In this document: piece by piece, positions 19,662-28,826 of the stretch
Layout of the letters: every line of letters starts with the position of its first letter
Numbering within the stretch: the first letter of the stretch is position 1
Notes under the pieces: generated by a model
Seen by the model: only the letters and a program-made list of their open reading frames with translations
Databases searched by the model: none
Told to the model about the DNA's origin: nothing
Assembly (NCBI GenBank): GCA_002842345.1
Contig: PHCU01000003.1
Location: 22,737 to 86,736, forward strand
Length of the DNA: 64,000 bases
Origin: Betaproteobacteria bacterium HGW-Betaproteobacteria-12
Lineage (GTDB): Bacteria > Pseudomonadota > Gammaproteobacteria > Burkholderiales > Rhodocyclaceae
Direction: 5' to 3'
Program-made: the position numbers and the translations under genes

Positions 19662-19680
19662 ACTGGAGTTGGGATTGTCG

Positions 19681-20391
19681 ATGCGAATTGCCCTGGCGCT
19701 GCTGCTGCTCGTCCCCCTTGCCGGACATCTGCGCGCGGCTGACATTCGCGCCACGCCGCATAACCTGGCGCAGCAGGGGGCGGCGGTCGAGGCCGAGGAA
19801 GTCTGCGTCTTCTGCCACACGCCGCAAATATCGGCCGACCTGGCCGCCCGCAGTTCGGTCAGCCTGCAGCCGGCCTGGCAGCCCTCGTTGTCCACCAGTC
19901 ATTCCTTCGTGATGTTCGACGACATTGGCCGCCTGCAATTCGGCGACAAGCCGGCGGTCGGCTCGCAATCGATCGCCTGCCTGTCCTGCCACGATTCAAA
20001 CCAGGCGTTTTCGGTCCAGGCGGCGGAGTCCGATCACCCGTTCGGCATCCCCTATCGGGGCTATTCCCGCGGCCGGGAAAGAACGCCGGACGAGATTGCC
20101 GCCGCGCGCAGCATGCCGTCGCGGCAGGCCAAGGAGTTGAAGGGGCTCGACGACTTTCGCCAGCCGAGCCGCGGGGTCGTCGACAATCGCACCGTCTGGT
20201 GGGTGTCGGCTTCCGGCGTGACGCCGTTCCGCACGCGCGCCGACCTGCCGTTGTATGCCCGTCCCCAGGCGGCCGGCGAAGTGCCGTTCGTCGAATGCAG
20301 CAGCTGTCATGATCCGCATGCCAGTAGCGCGTTGTTCCTGCGTGTGGATAATGCGGGCAGCCGTTTGTGCCTGACCTGTCATGACAAGTAA
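19681..20391 (+). CDS. tetrahaem c-type cytochrome
   Basis: Signal peptide; CVFCH, CLSCH, CSSCH, CLTCH. Confidence 0.9.
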   Translation: MRIALALLLLVPLAGHLRAADIRATPHNLAQQGAAVEAEEVCVFCHTPQISADLAARSSVSLQPAWQPSLSTSHSFVMFDDIGRLQFGDKPAVGSQSIACLSCHDSNQAFSVQAAESDHPFGIPYRGYSRGRERTPDEIAAARSMPSRQAKELKGLDDFRQPSRGVVDNRTVWWVSASGVTPFRTRADLPLYARPQAAGEVPFVECSSCHDPHASSALFLRVDNAGSRLCLTCHDK

Positions 20392-20414
20392 TCGTTAGAA
20401 AATTGGGGGTGGAT

Positions 20415-21569
20415 ATGCTTACCAAGCAAGAGAATTTCCCGGGCGTCACGGCCGTTTTGCTGGCCCTTGCCCTGGTGCTGGTCGGTGGCTGCGCCCCGGT
20501 GCAGGAACGTGCCGCGGCCGAGAAGGAGAGCTCGCTGATCTACCCACCGCCGCCGGATGAGCCGCGCTACGCCTACGAGCGCACCATCTACGGCAGTGCC
20601 GACGTGACGCCGCGCAACAAGGACGCGGCGCTCAAGCGTGCGCTGACCGGCGAACTGGAGACCTCGGAAGGCCTGGTCAAGCCCTACGCGGTGACCGTCC
20701 ATCGCGGGCGGATTTTCGTCAGCGACTCGGCCGACCGCTTCGTCAAGGTCTTCGACGTGCCGGAAGGCCGCTATTTCAAGATCGGCGATGACGAACGCGG
20801 GCCGCTGACCAAGCCGCTCGGCCTCGATGTCGATGCCGCCGGCAATCTCTTCGTTGCCGACGGCACGGCCAAGGTGATCATGGTCTACGACCGCAACGGC
20901 AAGTACCTGCGGCGGATCGGCGGGCCCAAGGTCTTCGAGCGCCTGTCGAGCGTCACTGTCGATGCCGCCGGGGGGCGCGTCTTCGTCACCGATATCGGCG
21001 GCGTTTCGTCCGATCAGCACAAGATCCATGTCTTCGACAGCAATAACGGCACGCACCTGTTCGATCTCGGCAAGCGCGGCATCGGGCCGGGCGAGTTCAA
21101 CCTGCCGCGCGACGTGGCGATCGGCAGCAACGGCCAGATCTACGTCGTCGATGGCGGCAATTTCCGCGTCCAGGTCTTCGACCGCAACGGCAAATTCATG
21201 ACCAGCTTCGGCTCGGTCGGCAAACAGTTGGGCAATTTTGCCCGGCCCAAAGAGATCGCCACCGATTCGGCCGGCAACGTCTATGTCGTCGATGCCGCCT
21301 TCGGCAACTTCCAGATCTTCACCGGCGACGGCGATCTGCTGATGTTCATCGGCGAACGCTCGGAGCGCGACGGGCCCGCCCGCTACATGCTGCCTTCGGG
21401 TATCTACGTCGATGAAGACGGGCGTGTTTACATGGTCGACCAGTGGTTCAAGAAGATCGACGTGTTCCGGCCGGCGGGCCTGCCGACCGAGGCCGGCTTC
21501 CTCAACAAGCGCGCCGTAGCCGCCGAGGCAGCGACGGGCGGCAAGGCCGGCGCCGCTTCCCGGCAGTGA
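20415..21569 (+). CDS. NHL-repeat beta-propeller lipoprotein
   Basis: Lipobox LVLVGGC; repeated VYVVDGGNFRVQVFDRNGKF units. Confidence 0.88.
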   Translation: MLTKQENFPGVTAVLLALALVLVGGCAPVQERAAAEKESSLIYPPPPDEPRYAYERTIYGSADVTPRNKDAALKRALTGELETSEGLVKPYAVTVHRGRIFVSDSADRFVKVFDVPEGRYFKIGDDERGPLTKPLGLDVDAAGNLFVADGTAKVIMVYDRNGKYLRRIGGPKVFERLSSVTVDAAGGRVFVTDIGGVSSDQHKIHVFDSNNGTHLFDLGKRGIGPGEFNLPRDVAIGSNGQIYVVDGGNFRVQVFDRNGKFMTSFGSVGKQLGNFARPKEIATDSAGNVYVVDAAFGNFQIFTGDGDLLMFIGERSERDGPARYMLPSGIYVDEDGRVYMVDQWFKKIDVFRPAGLPTEAGFLNKRAVAAEAATGGKAGAASRQ

Positions 21570-21590
21570 GAATATGCCGTTCCTGAGCGC

Positions 21591-21622
21591 GGGAAATTCC
21601 CGGAAATTTTCCGGGAATTCCC
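21591..21622. repeat. inverted repeat GGGAAATTCCCGGAAA/TTTTCCGGGAATTCCC
   Basis: Near-perfect 32-nt dyad 22 nt after the NHL gene stop; related to the TTCCCGG...GGGAA motif. Confidence 0.6.
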
Positions 21623-21689
21623 CTGTTAAATTTGTGGGATTGGCGCGGTAAATATTGTAAGTGCTTGATTGTAGGCGATAACGAATCTC

Positions 21690-21705
21690 TGGCATGTGAG
21701 TTGCT
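21690..21705 (+). promoter_or_regulatory. sigma-54 (-24/-12) promoter TGGCATG-TGAG-TTGCT
   Basis: One mismatch to TGGCACG-N4-TTGCW; 66 nt upstream of the tetrahaem start at 21771. Confidence 0.75.
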
Positions 21706-21770
21706 AATGTATGTTCGGTCGGGCCAATCGGCTCGTTCTTGATCAATCATTTATCGGTCGGGGGTATTAC

Positions 21771-22646
21771 ATGTCCAATCACACCAGGGAAGCACGAGGT
21801 CTCGCCGGGCTCGTGGTCAGGATGCTGGCAATTGCCGCATTCGCTCTCGGCGCCGCCGGGGCGCATGCCGGCATCGCCAACACCAAGCACAATCTCGGCG
21901 CCGACAACGCCACCAACGAAAACTTCATGGGTGCGGGCGGCACGACGGAAATCTGCGTCTTCTGCCATACGCCGCACGCCTCCAACACCAACGTTACGGC
22001 GCCCTTGTGGAACAAGCCGGTGGCGGCGGGTGCCAGCTACACCACCTACACGACGGCGACCTCGGCGACCATCGAAGGCTCGGTCGACATGTCCGGCATC
22101 TCGCTGGCCTGCCTGTCCTGCCATGACGGCACCCAGGCCATGGACACCATGATCAACCGCCCGGGTTCCGGTGGCTACAACGCTGCCGGTGCGGTAACCG
22201 GTGGCACCTGGAACGGCGCCCGCCAGAGCAACGGTCAGCTGATCAATGCCGGCGAATTCATCGCCAATCTGGGCACCGACCTGAGCAACGATCACCCGGT
22301 CGGTATTCAGTACTGCGGCGGCGGCATCTCCACCGGCGGCGCGTCCACCACGGATGCTTCTTCCGGTACCTGCCGCGACGGCGACTTCAATGCCCCGCAG
22401 AACGGCCTGATCGGCGGCCATCGTGCCTGGTGGGTGGATACCTCGGCCGGTGCGGCCGGTACCCGCCAGAAGACCGACATGGTCCTCTACGCCCGTGCTC
22501 CGGTGCTGGCCGGCGATGCCACCAGCGGCCAGTTCCAGCCCTTCGTCGAATGCGCCAGCTGCCATGATCCGCACAGTGAAAACCCGACCTTCCTGCGCGT
22601 CCCGAATACGCAAAGCGCGGTCTGTCTGGCATGTCACAACAAGTAA
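21771..22646 (+). CDS. tetrahaem c-type cytochrome
   Basis: CVFCH, CLSCH, CASCH, CLACH; signal peptide after MSNHTREARG; paralogue of 19681-20391. Confidence 0.92.
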   Translation: MSNHTREARGLAGLVVRMLAIAAFALGAAGAHAGIANTKHNLGADNATNENFMGAGGTTEICVFCHTPHASNTNVTAPLWNKPVAAGASYTTYTTATSATIEGSVDMSGISLACLSCHDGTQAMDTMINRPGSGGYNAAGAVTGGTWNGARQSNGQLINAGEFIANLGTDLSNDHPVGIQYCGGGISTGGASTTDASSGTCRDGDFNAPQNGLIGGHRAWWVDTSAGAAGTRQKTDMVLYARAPVLAGDATSGQFQPFVECASCHDPHSENPTFLRVPNTQSAVCLACHNK

Positions 22647-22682
22647 GTAATAGTTGCGGGTAACCGCACTAGTTCTGGCAAT

Positions 22683-22718
22683 CGGGCCGGCCCGCAAGGT
22701 GTTCGGCCCGTTTTTTTT
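22683..22718 (+). terminator. intrinsic terminator immediately upstream of ppiC-like gene RBS
   Basis: CGGGCCG...CGGCCCG followed by TTTTTTTT, then CTGGAGGTAG and GTG at 22733. Confidence 0.8.
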
Positions 22719-22732
22719 CTGGAGGTAGTCAC

Positions 22733-23791
22733 GTGAGCAATTATTCCCGAGCCTGCTATCGCCTTGGCATTGCCCTGCTGGCGGTGCTTCCCGGTTTGCC
22801 GATGGTCCATGCCCAGGCGGCCGTCAATCCGGAAACGCCGGCCGTCGCCGCCCAGCAACCCGAAGCAGCCGTGCGCAAGGACGCCCACGACAGCGTCTTC
22901 GCCGTGATCAACGGGCGTGCGGTGCCGACCTCGGACTACGAAATGGCCTTCACCACCCTGGTCCGCCAGCGCTTCTATCACGGGCAGATCCCGGAGAACG
23001 AACTGGCGGCGGTGCGCGAGGAAATCAAGAACAAGCTGGTACAGCGCATCGTGCTGCTCGAAGAAGCCCAGCGCCGCAAGATCGTGGCGGATGAGGCACA
23101 GATCGAGGAAACGCTGGCCGGTTACGAGAAGCGCTATACCAACAGCCCGCAATGGCAGCAAAATCGCCAGATTCTGTTGCCCGAGCTGCGCAAGCAGCTG
23201 GCCGAACAGAGCCTGATTGCGCAACTGGACAAAGCGGTGCGCGATCTGCTGGCACCCACCGATGACGAGGTCCGTGCCCATTACGACCAGCATCCCGAAT
23301 TGTTTACCGAGCCGGAGAAGCTCCGTCTGTCGGTGATCCTGCTCGCCGTCGATCCGTCTTCGCCGGCGACCGCCTGGCAGGGCACCCGCGAGGAAGCCAA
23401 GGCCATCTACGGCCGGCTGATGAACGGTGCCGATTTCGACGAGGCGGCCCGCCTGCATTCCAGCGTCAATGCCGACAAGAGCGGCGACATGGGCTACCTG
23501 CACCGCGGCATGATTCCCGAGCTGATCCAGAAGAAGATCGATGAGTTCGAGGTGGGCAAGATCAACCCGCCGATGGATACCCTCGAAGGGGTGGCCATCT
23601 TCCGCCTGGCCGATCGTCTGCCGGCGAAGAAGCGCGAATTTGCCGACGTCGCCACGCGCGCACGGGAATTGCTGGTACGTGAGCGTCAGGATACCGCCTG
23701 GAAAACCTTGATCGAAGGCCTGGTGGCCAAGGCTGACGTCAAGTTCATGCACGCAGCCTCATCCGAGCTGCGTGAGGGAGTCACCAAGTAG
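22733..23791 (+). CDS. PpiC/SurA-type periplasmic peptidyl-prolyl isomerase
   Basis: Signal peptide; parvulin features (LLAVDPSSP..., ADFDEAARLHSS, GDMGYLHRGMIPE). Confidence 0.9.
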   Translation: MSNYSRACYRLGIALLAVLPGLPMVHAQAAVNPETPAVAAQQPEAAVRKDAHDSVFAVINGRAVPTSDYEMAFTTLVRQRFYHGQIPENELAAVREEIKNKLVQRIVLLEEAQRRKIVADEAQIEETLAGYEKRYTNSPQWQQNRQILLPELRKQLAEQSLIAQLDKAVRDLLAPTDDEVRAHYDQHPELFTEPEKLRLSVILLAVDPSSPATAWQGTREEAKAIYGRLMNGADFDEAARLHSSVNADKSGDMGYLHRGMIPELIQKKIDEFEVGKINPPMDTLEGVAIFRLADRLPAKKREFADVATRARELLVRERQDTAWKTLIEGLVAKADVKFMHAASSELREGVTK

Positions 23792-23811
23792 TCATAGCGG
23801 TTTCATCGAAG

Positions 23812-26352
23812 GTGGGCAAGCAAGGTACTGCGCGTTCGCGTCTTTCCGGCTCCAGTTACCTCATTGCGGGTCTGGCGGGCGGGGCATTGGCCCTGGCGCC
23901 TGCTGCCTTTGCCAGCGAAGCGGTCGTTCCCGGCGCTTTGCCACCGCTGCGCGAAAGCGTCAGCGCCGTGCAGTCGGCCATCGCTGATCTGGCGACCGCG
24001 CAGGCCGCCGAGCGCCAGGCGACGGTGGTCTCCGGGGTGCTCGGCGAGCAGCTGCTGCTCGCCGAAGACCCGGCCGATGCTCCGGCCAGCGGCGAAATCT
24101 ATCCGGACTTTTTCTCGGAAGTGGTAACGCCGGCCCCGCCGCCGCTCAAACTCGCCCTGACGCTCAGCGCACCCTTGCCGGGCGGCCTGCAACCACGCTG
24201 GCTGGAGGCGACCGAGCCGATGCTGCCGTTGCGCGCCTCGTTCGATTTGGCCTCGCCACTGCTGGCGCCGGCCGAGCTTGGCGACACGGAACCCTTGCCG
24301 CCCGCGGACCCGCCACTCAAGCTGGCGCAGATGCTGGTCATGCCGCCGCCGGGCGGTAGCCAGCCGCGCTGGATGACGACGCCGACGCCGACCACCCGCC
24401 TGCGTCCGTCGCGCGAGCTGTCGCCGCAATTGCCGGGCGCCGCCGGTATCGGACGTCCAGATCGGCAGCCGGCGCCATTGCCCGATCCGGCGGCAGCCAT
24501 GCCGCTTGCTGAAGGCGAAGTCGATGGCGAACAGCCGGTTGCCGCCGTCACCCCGGTGCCGGCCGCCAGCACCACCCCGGGGGCTGGCGCGGCGCCTGAC
24601 ACCTCCGGCCTGCTCGGCTGGGAGATACCGCCGATCCGCTGGGGCGGCCAGCTCGGCTACTCCTATCAGCGCAGTTCGACCAATACCGGCAGTTCCTCGG
24701 CTTCGCACGGGATGTTCGGCAACCTCAGTGCCGCCAGTTACATCTACGCCCCCTGGTTCGCCCGCGTCAGCGGCCGCCTCGGCCTCACCCGGTCGACCAG
24801 CAACAGTAGCAGCGAGGGTGGCGACCAGTCGAACAGCAACGTCAACGTCGTCGGCGGCGGTGAAGTCAACATGTTCTCCAGCAGCCGCTTCCCCTTCCGC
24901 GTCTATTACGACCGCGCCGACACCCGGGCCAGCGGCACCATCGTCAGCAACGACTACATCAGCAACAGCTTCGGCTTCAACCAGAACTTCCGCTCGGAAG
25001 ACGGCATGAAGAACGGCAACCTGATGTTCGATCGTAACGTCGTCGATAGCTCGGACGGCCAGCGCGATGCGGTCTCGTCCCTGTCGGGGAGCTACTCGGC
25101 CCAGGTCGGCATCGTCCAGAACAATCTCAATGGCCGCTATTCGCTCGGCGAGCGCAGCACTACCGGCGACCGGGCGCGGCTGATCGGGCTGAATTCCTCG
25201 CATATCGCCAATATCAGCGACACCTTGAATCTCGGGGCGACGGCGAACTACTCGGATACCGATATCCGCACGGCCAGCGGTTTCGGCGAGGCGGTGAGCA
25301 GTCGCGGCCGCTTCCTGCAGCTCTACGGCTACGGCTCGTGGCTGCCCGATTTCGAAGATCTCGACGACCTGCCGCTGACGATCAACGGCGGCATCCGCTA
25401 TTCGGCCCAGGACACGCAGTTCGGCGGCGAAGCCTTCCGTGCCCAGACCCTGGGCATCAATGGCGGGGCCCTCTACCGGCACAATCGCAATCTGTCGCTA
25501 TCGGCCAATGGGGCGGTGAACCGCTTGACGCAATCGAGCGGCGAAAGCCAGGTACTGACCCAGCTCGGCAGCTCGGTCAATTACGTCGGCGACCCTCTCA
25601 CTTTCGGGAATTTTTCTTATAACTGGAATACCGGCCTCGATCTGAACTGGCAAAGCGCCGCTGCCGAGACGCCGTCCAACACCCTGGTCGGCGGCCAGTT
25701 CAATCATTCCCTGTCGCGCATCTATAGCGTCTTCGGCGGCCAGAGCCTGTCGCTGGCCGCCACCCAGACGGTGAACGCCAACAACAGCCAGCTGGTCGGC
25801 AGTACCCAGTCGCTCAGCCACTCGCTGTCGGCCAATCTCAGCCTGGGTGGCGGCGACCGCTTCTCCGGCTCGGCCAGCGCCATGCTCTCCGATGTGCGGA
25901 CGAGCGGCTTCCTGGAGCAGGAATACCGGGTGGTCAATCTCGGTTTCTTTGGTCAGGGGCAGCTTTCGCAGGTTTCCAACCTGAATCTGAACATGATGTT
26001 CAACTGGTCGGACCAGACCTTCCAGACCGTCGATGCCTTCGGTTTTCCGGTCAACCAGAATACCGAGCGGATGACCGTCAACGGCTCTGCCGCCTACAGT
26101 CACCTGCGCTTCGCCGGTGTCCGCGGCCTGCGCTACAACCTGATCTTCGCCGCCGACACGCGCCTGCGCGACGAGCGCCTGTTCGGCAACGTGAATGGCG
26201 ACGTGGACCGCGCCCGCTTCTCGCTGACCAATCGCCTCGAGTACCGCATCGGCCTGCTCGATTTCCGCCTTTCGCTGATCAACAACGAAGTGGGTGGCAA
26301 GAAAAATGCTCTGCTCTTTTTCCAGGTATCCCGGCAAATCGGTTCCTACTAG
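23812..26352 (+). CDS. outer-membrane beta-barrel (putative porin of a porin-cytochrome conduit)
   Basis: 846 aa, long run of alternating amphipathic strands rich in S/N/Y/G; Pro-rich N-terminal repeats; flanked by multihaem cytochromes. Confidence 0.75.
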   Translation: MGKQGTARSRLSGSSYLIAGLAGGALALAPAAFASEAVVPGALPPLRESVSAVQSAIADLATAQAAERQATVVSGVLGEQLLLAEDPADAPASGEIYPDFFSEVVTPAPPPLKLALTLSAPLPGGLQPRWLEATEPMLPLRASFDLASPLLAPAELGDTEPLPPADPPLKLAQMLVMPPPGGSQPRWMTTPTPTTRLRPSRELSPQLPGAAGIGRPDRQPAPLPDPAAAMPLAEGEVDGEQPVAAVTPVPAASTTPGAGAAPDTSGLLGWEIPPIRWGGQLGYSYQRSSTNTGSSSASHGMFGNLSAASYIYAPWFARVSGRLGLTRSTSNSSSEGGDQSNSNVNVVGGGEVNMFSSSRFPFRVYYDRADTRASGTIVSNDYISNSFGFNQNFRSEDGMKNGNLMFDRNVVDSSDGQRDAVSSLSGSYSAQVGIVQNNLNGRYSLGERSTTGDRARLIGLNSSHIANISDTLNLGATANYSDTDIRTASGFGEAVSSRGRFLQLYGYGSWLPDFEDLDDLPLTINGGIRYSAQDTQFGGEAFRAQTLGINGGALYRHNRNLSLSANGAVNRLTQSSGESQVLTQLGSSVNYVGDPLTFGNFSYNWNTGLDLNWQSAAAETPSNTLVGGQFNHSLSRIYSVFGGQSLSLAATQTVNANNSQLVGSTQSLSHSLSANLSLGGGDRFSGSASAMLSDVRTSGFLEQEYRVVNLGFFGQGQLSQVSNLNLNMMFNWSDQTFQTVDAFGFPVNQNTERMTVNGSAAYSHLRFAGVRGLRYNLIFAADTRLRDERLFGNVNGDVDRARFSLTNRLEYRIGLLDFRLSLINNEVGGKKNALLFFQVSRQIGSY

Positions 26353-26404
26353 TTTCAGCTAGCGGTCCGGCCGACCAGCGCATAAAAAACCAAGAGGATG
26401 TGTA

Positions 26405-26824
26405 ATGAAAATACTCTCGAAACTGAGGGCAAGCATTGCGGTCTCCGTCATCATGATTTTCTCGGCGGTGCTGTTCGTCGACATCAATGAAGCCCGGGCC
26501 GAATACGGGGATGTCGTCATCAACAATTACTCCGACGCTGCGGGCATGCGCCCGGTCGTCTTCCCGCACTGGTTCCACCGTATCCGCTTCCGCTGCAAGG
26601 TCTGTCACGCCGACCTCGGCTTCAAGTTCCAGGCCGGCGGCAACGAAATCAACATGGTCAAGATCATCGACGGCCAGTTCTGCGGCGCCTGCCACAACGG
26701 CGATATCGCCTGGTCGGTCGAAAACTGCAACCTCTGCCACTCGGCCAATCCGAAGACCCCGACGCAGGTGCATGAAAGCACCGTGCAGAAGCTGGTGCAG
26801 CCCACCGGCACTCCGAAGAAGTGA
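26405..26824 (+). CDS. trihaem c7-type cytochrome (type A)
   Basis: CKVCH, CGACH, CNLCH; PVVFPHWFHRIRFRCKVCH. Confidence 0.9.
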   Translation: MKILSKLRASIAVSVIMIFSAVLFVDINEARAEYGDVVINNYSDAAGMRPVVFPHWFHRIRFRCKVCHADLGFKFQAGGNEINMVKIIDGQFCGACHNGDIAWSVENCNLCHSANPKTPTQVHESTVQKLVQPTGTPKK

Positions 26825-26835
26825 GGGAGGCCGCC

Positions 26836-27849
26836 ATGAAAATATCCAACAAGTTCGTCGCCGCCACCGTCGCCCTGCTGCTCGCCGCGCCGGTTATCGC
26901 CCAGCAGTCGGGCAAGGATGTCTACACCAAGGTCTGCGCCACCTGCCACGCCACCGGCCTGGCCGGCGCGCCGCGCTACGGGAATGGCGCCGACTGGGCG
27001 CCGCGTGTCGCCACCGGCCTGCCGGCGCTCTACCAGAGCGCCCTGAAGGGCACGCCGAAGGGCATGCCGGCCAAGGGCGGCCATTTGACCCTGCCCGATG
27101 GCGAAGTGAAGGCGGCCGTCGATTACATGCTGGCCTCGGTCAAGGGGGCGGTGAAGGTCGCCGAGCCGAAGAAGGCCGAAGAAGCGAAGGAAGCGAAGGA
27201 AGTCAAGGAGCCGAAGAAAGCCGAGGCCAAGCCGGCCCCGGTTGCCGCCGCGCCGGCCCCGGCTGCTGCGCCGGCCCCGGTACGGGCCGCGTCGCCGGCT
27301 CCGGTCGCCCAGACGACGGCCAGCGGCGAAGACATCAACTCCTTCAACCGGCTGCTGAAGCCGGCCAGCAAGCGCAACCTGCCGCCGCCCGAGGATGGCA
27401 TCCACGATCCGGCCAACGACGGCACGCATGCCCTGCAGCCACCGCTCGCCGCCTTCGCCAGCTTGCCGAAGAGCATGTCCGGCAACCGCATCAACTGGGT
27501 CGAGGCGCTGGGCCAGAAGAAGATCAATCCGCGTTACGACCGGGTCGATCCCAAGGCTGAGCCGATCGTCATGGACCTCAACATCGTCCGCGAGGTGAAG
27601 GGCTCGATGCCGGACGTCGTCTATCCGCACAAGCAGCACACCGAGTGGCTGGACTGCTCCAACTGCCACCCGGCCATCTTCGTGCCGCAGAAGGGCGCCA
27701 ACCAGATCAGCATGGCCGCCATCCTGCTCGGCGAGAAATGCGGTGTCTGCCATGGCAAGGTGGCCTTCCCGGTATCCGAGTGCCGGAACTGCCACTCGAA
27801 GAAGAAGGAAATGGCGCGCAGCCCGGCGCCGGCCGCCGCCGCCAAGTGA
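26836..27849 (+). CDS. chimeric cytochrome: c5-like domain, Lys/Glu/Ala/Pro linker, trihaem c7-like domain (type B)
   Basis: CATCH then CSNCH, CGVCH, CRNCH; low-complexity linker. Confidence 0.88.
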   Translation: MKISNKFVAATVALLLAAPVIAQQSGKDVYTKVCATCHATGLAGAPRYGNGADWAPRVATGLPALYQSALKGTPKGMPAKGGHLTLPDGEVKAAVDYMLASVKGAVKVAEPKKAEEAKEAKEVKEPKKAEAKPAPVAAAPAPAAAPAPVRAASPAPVAQTTASGEDINSFNRLLKPASKRNLPPPEDGIHDPANDGTHALQPPLAAFASLPKSMSGNRINWVEALGQKKINPRYDRVDPKAEPIVMDLNIVREVKGSMPDVVYPHKQHTEWLDCSNCHPAIFVPQKGANQISMAAILLGEKCGVCHGKVAFPVSECRNCHSKKKEMARSPAPAAAAK

Positions 27850-27899
27850 CCTAACCGAGGGAGCCGCCGCGAGCGGTTCCCGGCAACTGGAAGAGACGA

Positions 27900-28826
27900 A
27901 TGAAGAAACTCATTTTCAAGGCCGGCGTCGTTACCGCGACGCTCCTCGCCGCCCCTGCCGCCCTGGCCCAGAATGCGCCGGCGCCGGCGGCCAAGGAAAG
28001 CGCCGCCACCCGCCTGTCGGCCGGCAAGATCGACAAGGACCAACTGATCTTCAACATCGAGTCGGTGGCCAAACTGCTCGAGTCCTCGTCGGCCGCCCGC
28101 CAGATCGACGGCAGCAAGGTGCCGGAAGCCATGGCGCGGCGCGAGAAGGCCCGGGAGATCCACCGGGCGGCCAAGGCCTCGCTCGATGCCGGCAACCTCG
28201 AGCGGGCCAACAGCCAGCTGACCGAGGCGCGCGCCGAGTTCTTCGAAGCGGTCCGCCTGGCGGCGCCGGAGGAAATCACCGGCAAGAAGCTGGAAACCGA
28301 CTACAAGGCCCGCCTCGACAGCGTCAATGCCTTGCTCGCCGCCTATCGCCGCGTCGCCAACGAGAAGGGCAGCGCCTCGAAGACCATCGGCGATACCGTC
28401 TCGGCGATCGACCGCTCGGTGGCCGAGGGGGCCCGCCTGGCCGCGGCCAACAAGTACAAGGAAGCGCGCGCCGAACTCGACCGCGCCTACCTGGTCGCCA
28501 AGGCCGGCATCAGCACGCTGCGCAGCGGCGATACCCTGGTGCGGACGCTGAACTTCGCCAACAAGGAAGAGGAATACCACTACGAGATCGACCGCAACGA
28601 CACGCACCAGATGCTGATCAAGGTGCTGGTCGAGGAAAAGCGCGCGGCCAATCCGGCGCTCGACCAGCAGGTGCAGGGCTTCCTCGGCAAGGCCAGGGAA
28701 CTGCGCCAGGCGGCCGAAGCCGCCGCCGCCCGGCGTGATCATGCCCAGGCCGTCAAGCTGCTCGAAGAGTCCACCGTCGAGCTGGTAAGAGCCATCCGCA
28801 ATGCGGGCATCTACATTCCCGGCTGA
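27900..28826 (+). CDS. secreted alpha-helical (coiled/TPR-like) protein
   Basis: Signal peptide; helical repeats; paralogue of 50762-51652. Confidence 0.7.
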   Translation: MKKLIFKAGVVTATLLAAPAALAQNAPAPAAKESAATRLSAGKIDKDQLIFNIESVAKLLESSSAARQIDGSKVPEAMARREKAREIHRAAKASLDAGNLERANSQLTEARAEFFEAVRLAAPEEITGKKLETDYKARLDSVNALLAAYRRVANEKGSASKTIGDTVSAIDRSVAEGARLAAANKYKEARAELDRAYLVAKAGISTLRSGDTLVRTLNFANKEEEYHYEIDRNDTHQMLIKVLVEEKRAANPALDQQVQGFLGKARELRQAAEAAAARRDHAQAVKLLEESTVELVRAIRNAGIYIPG

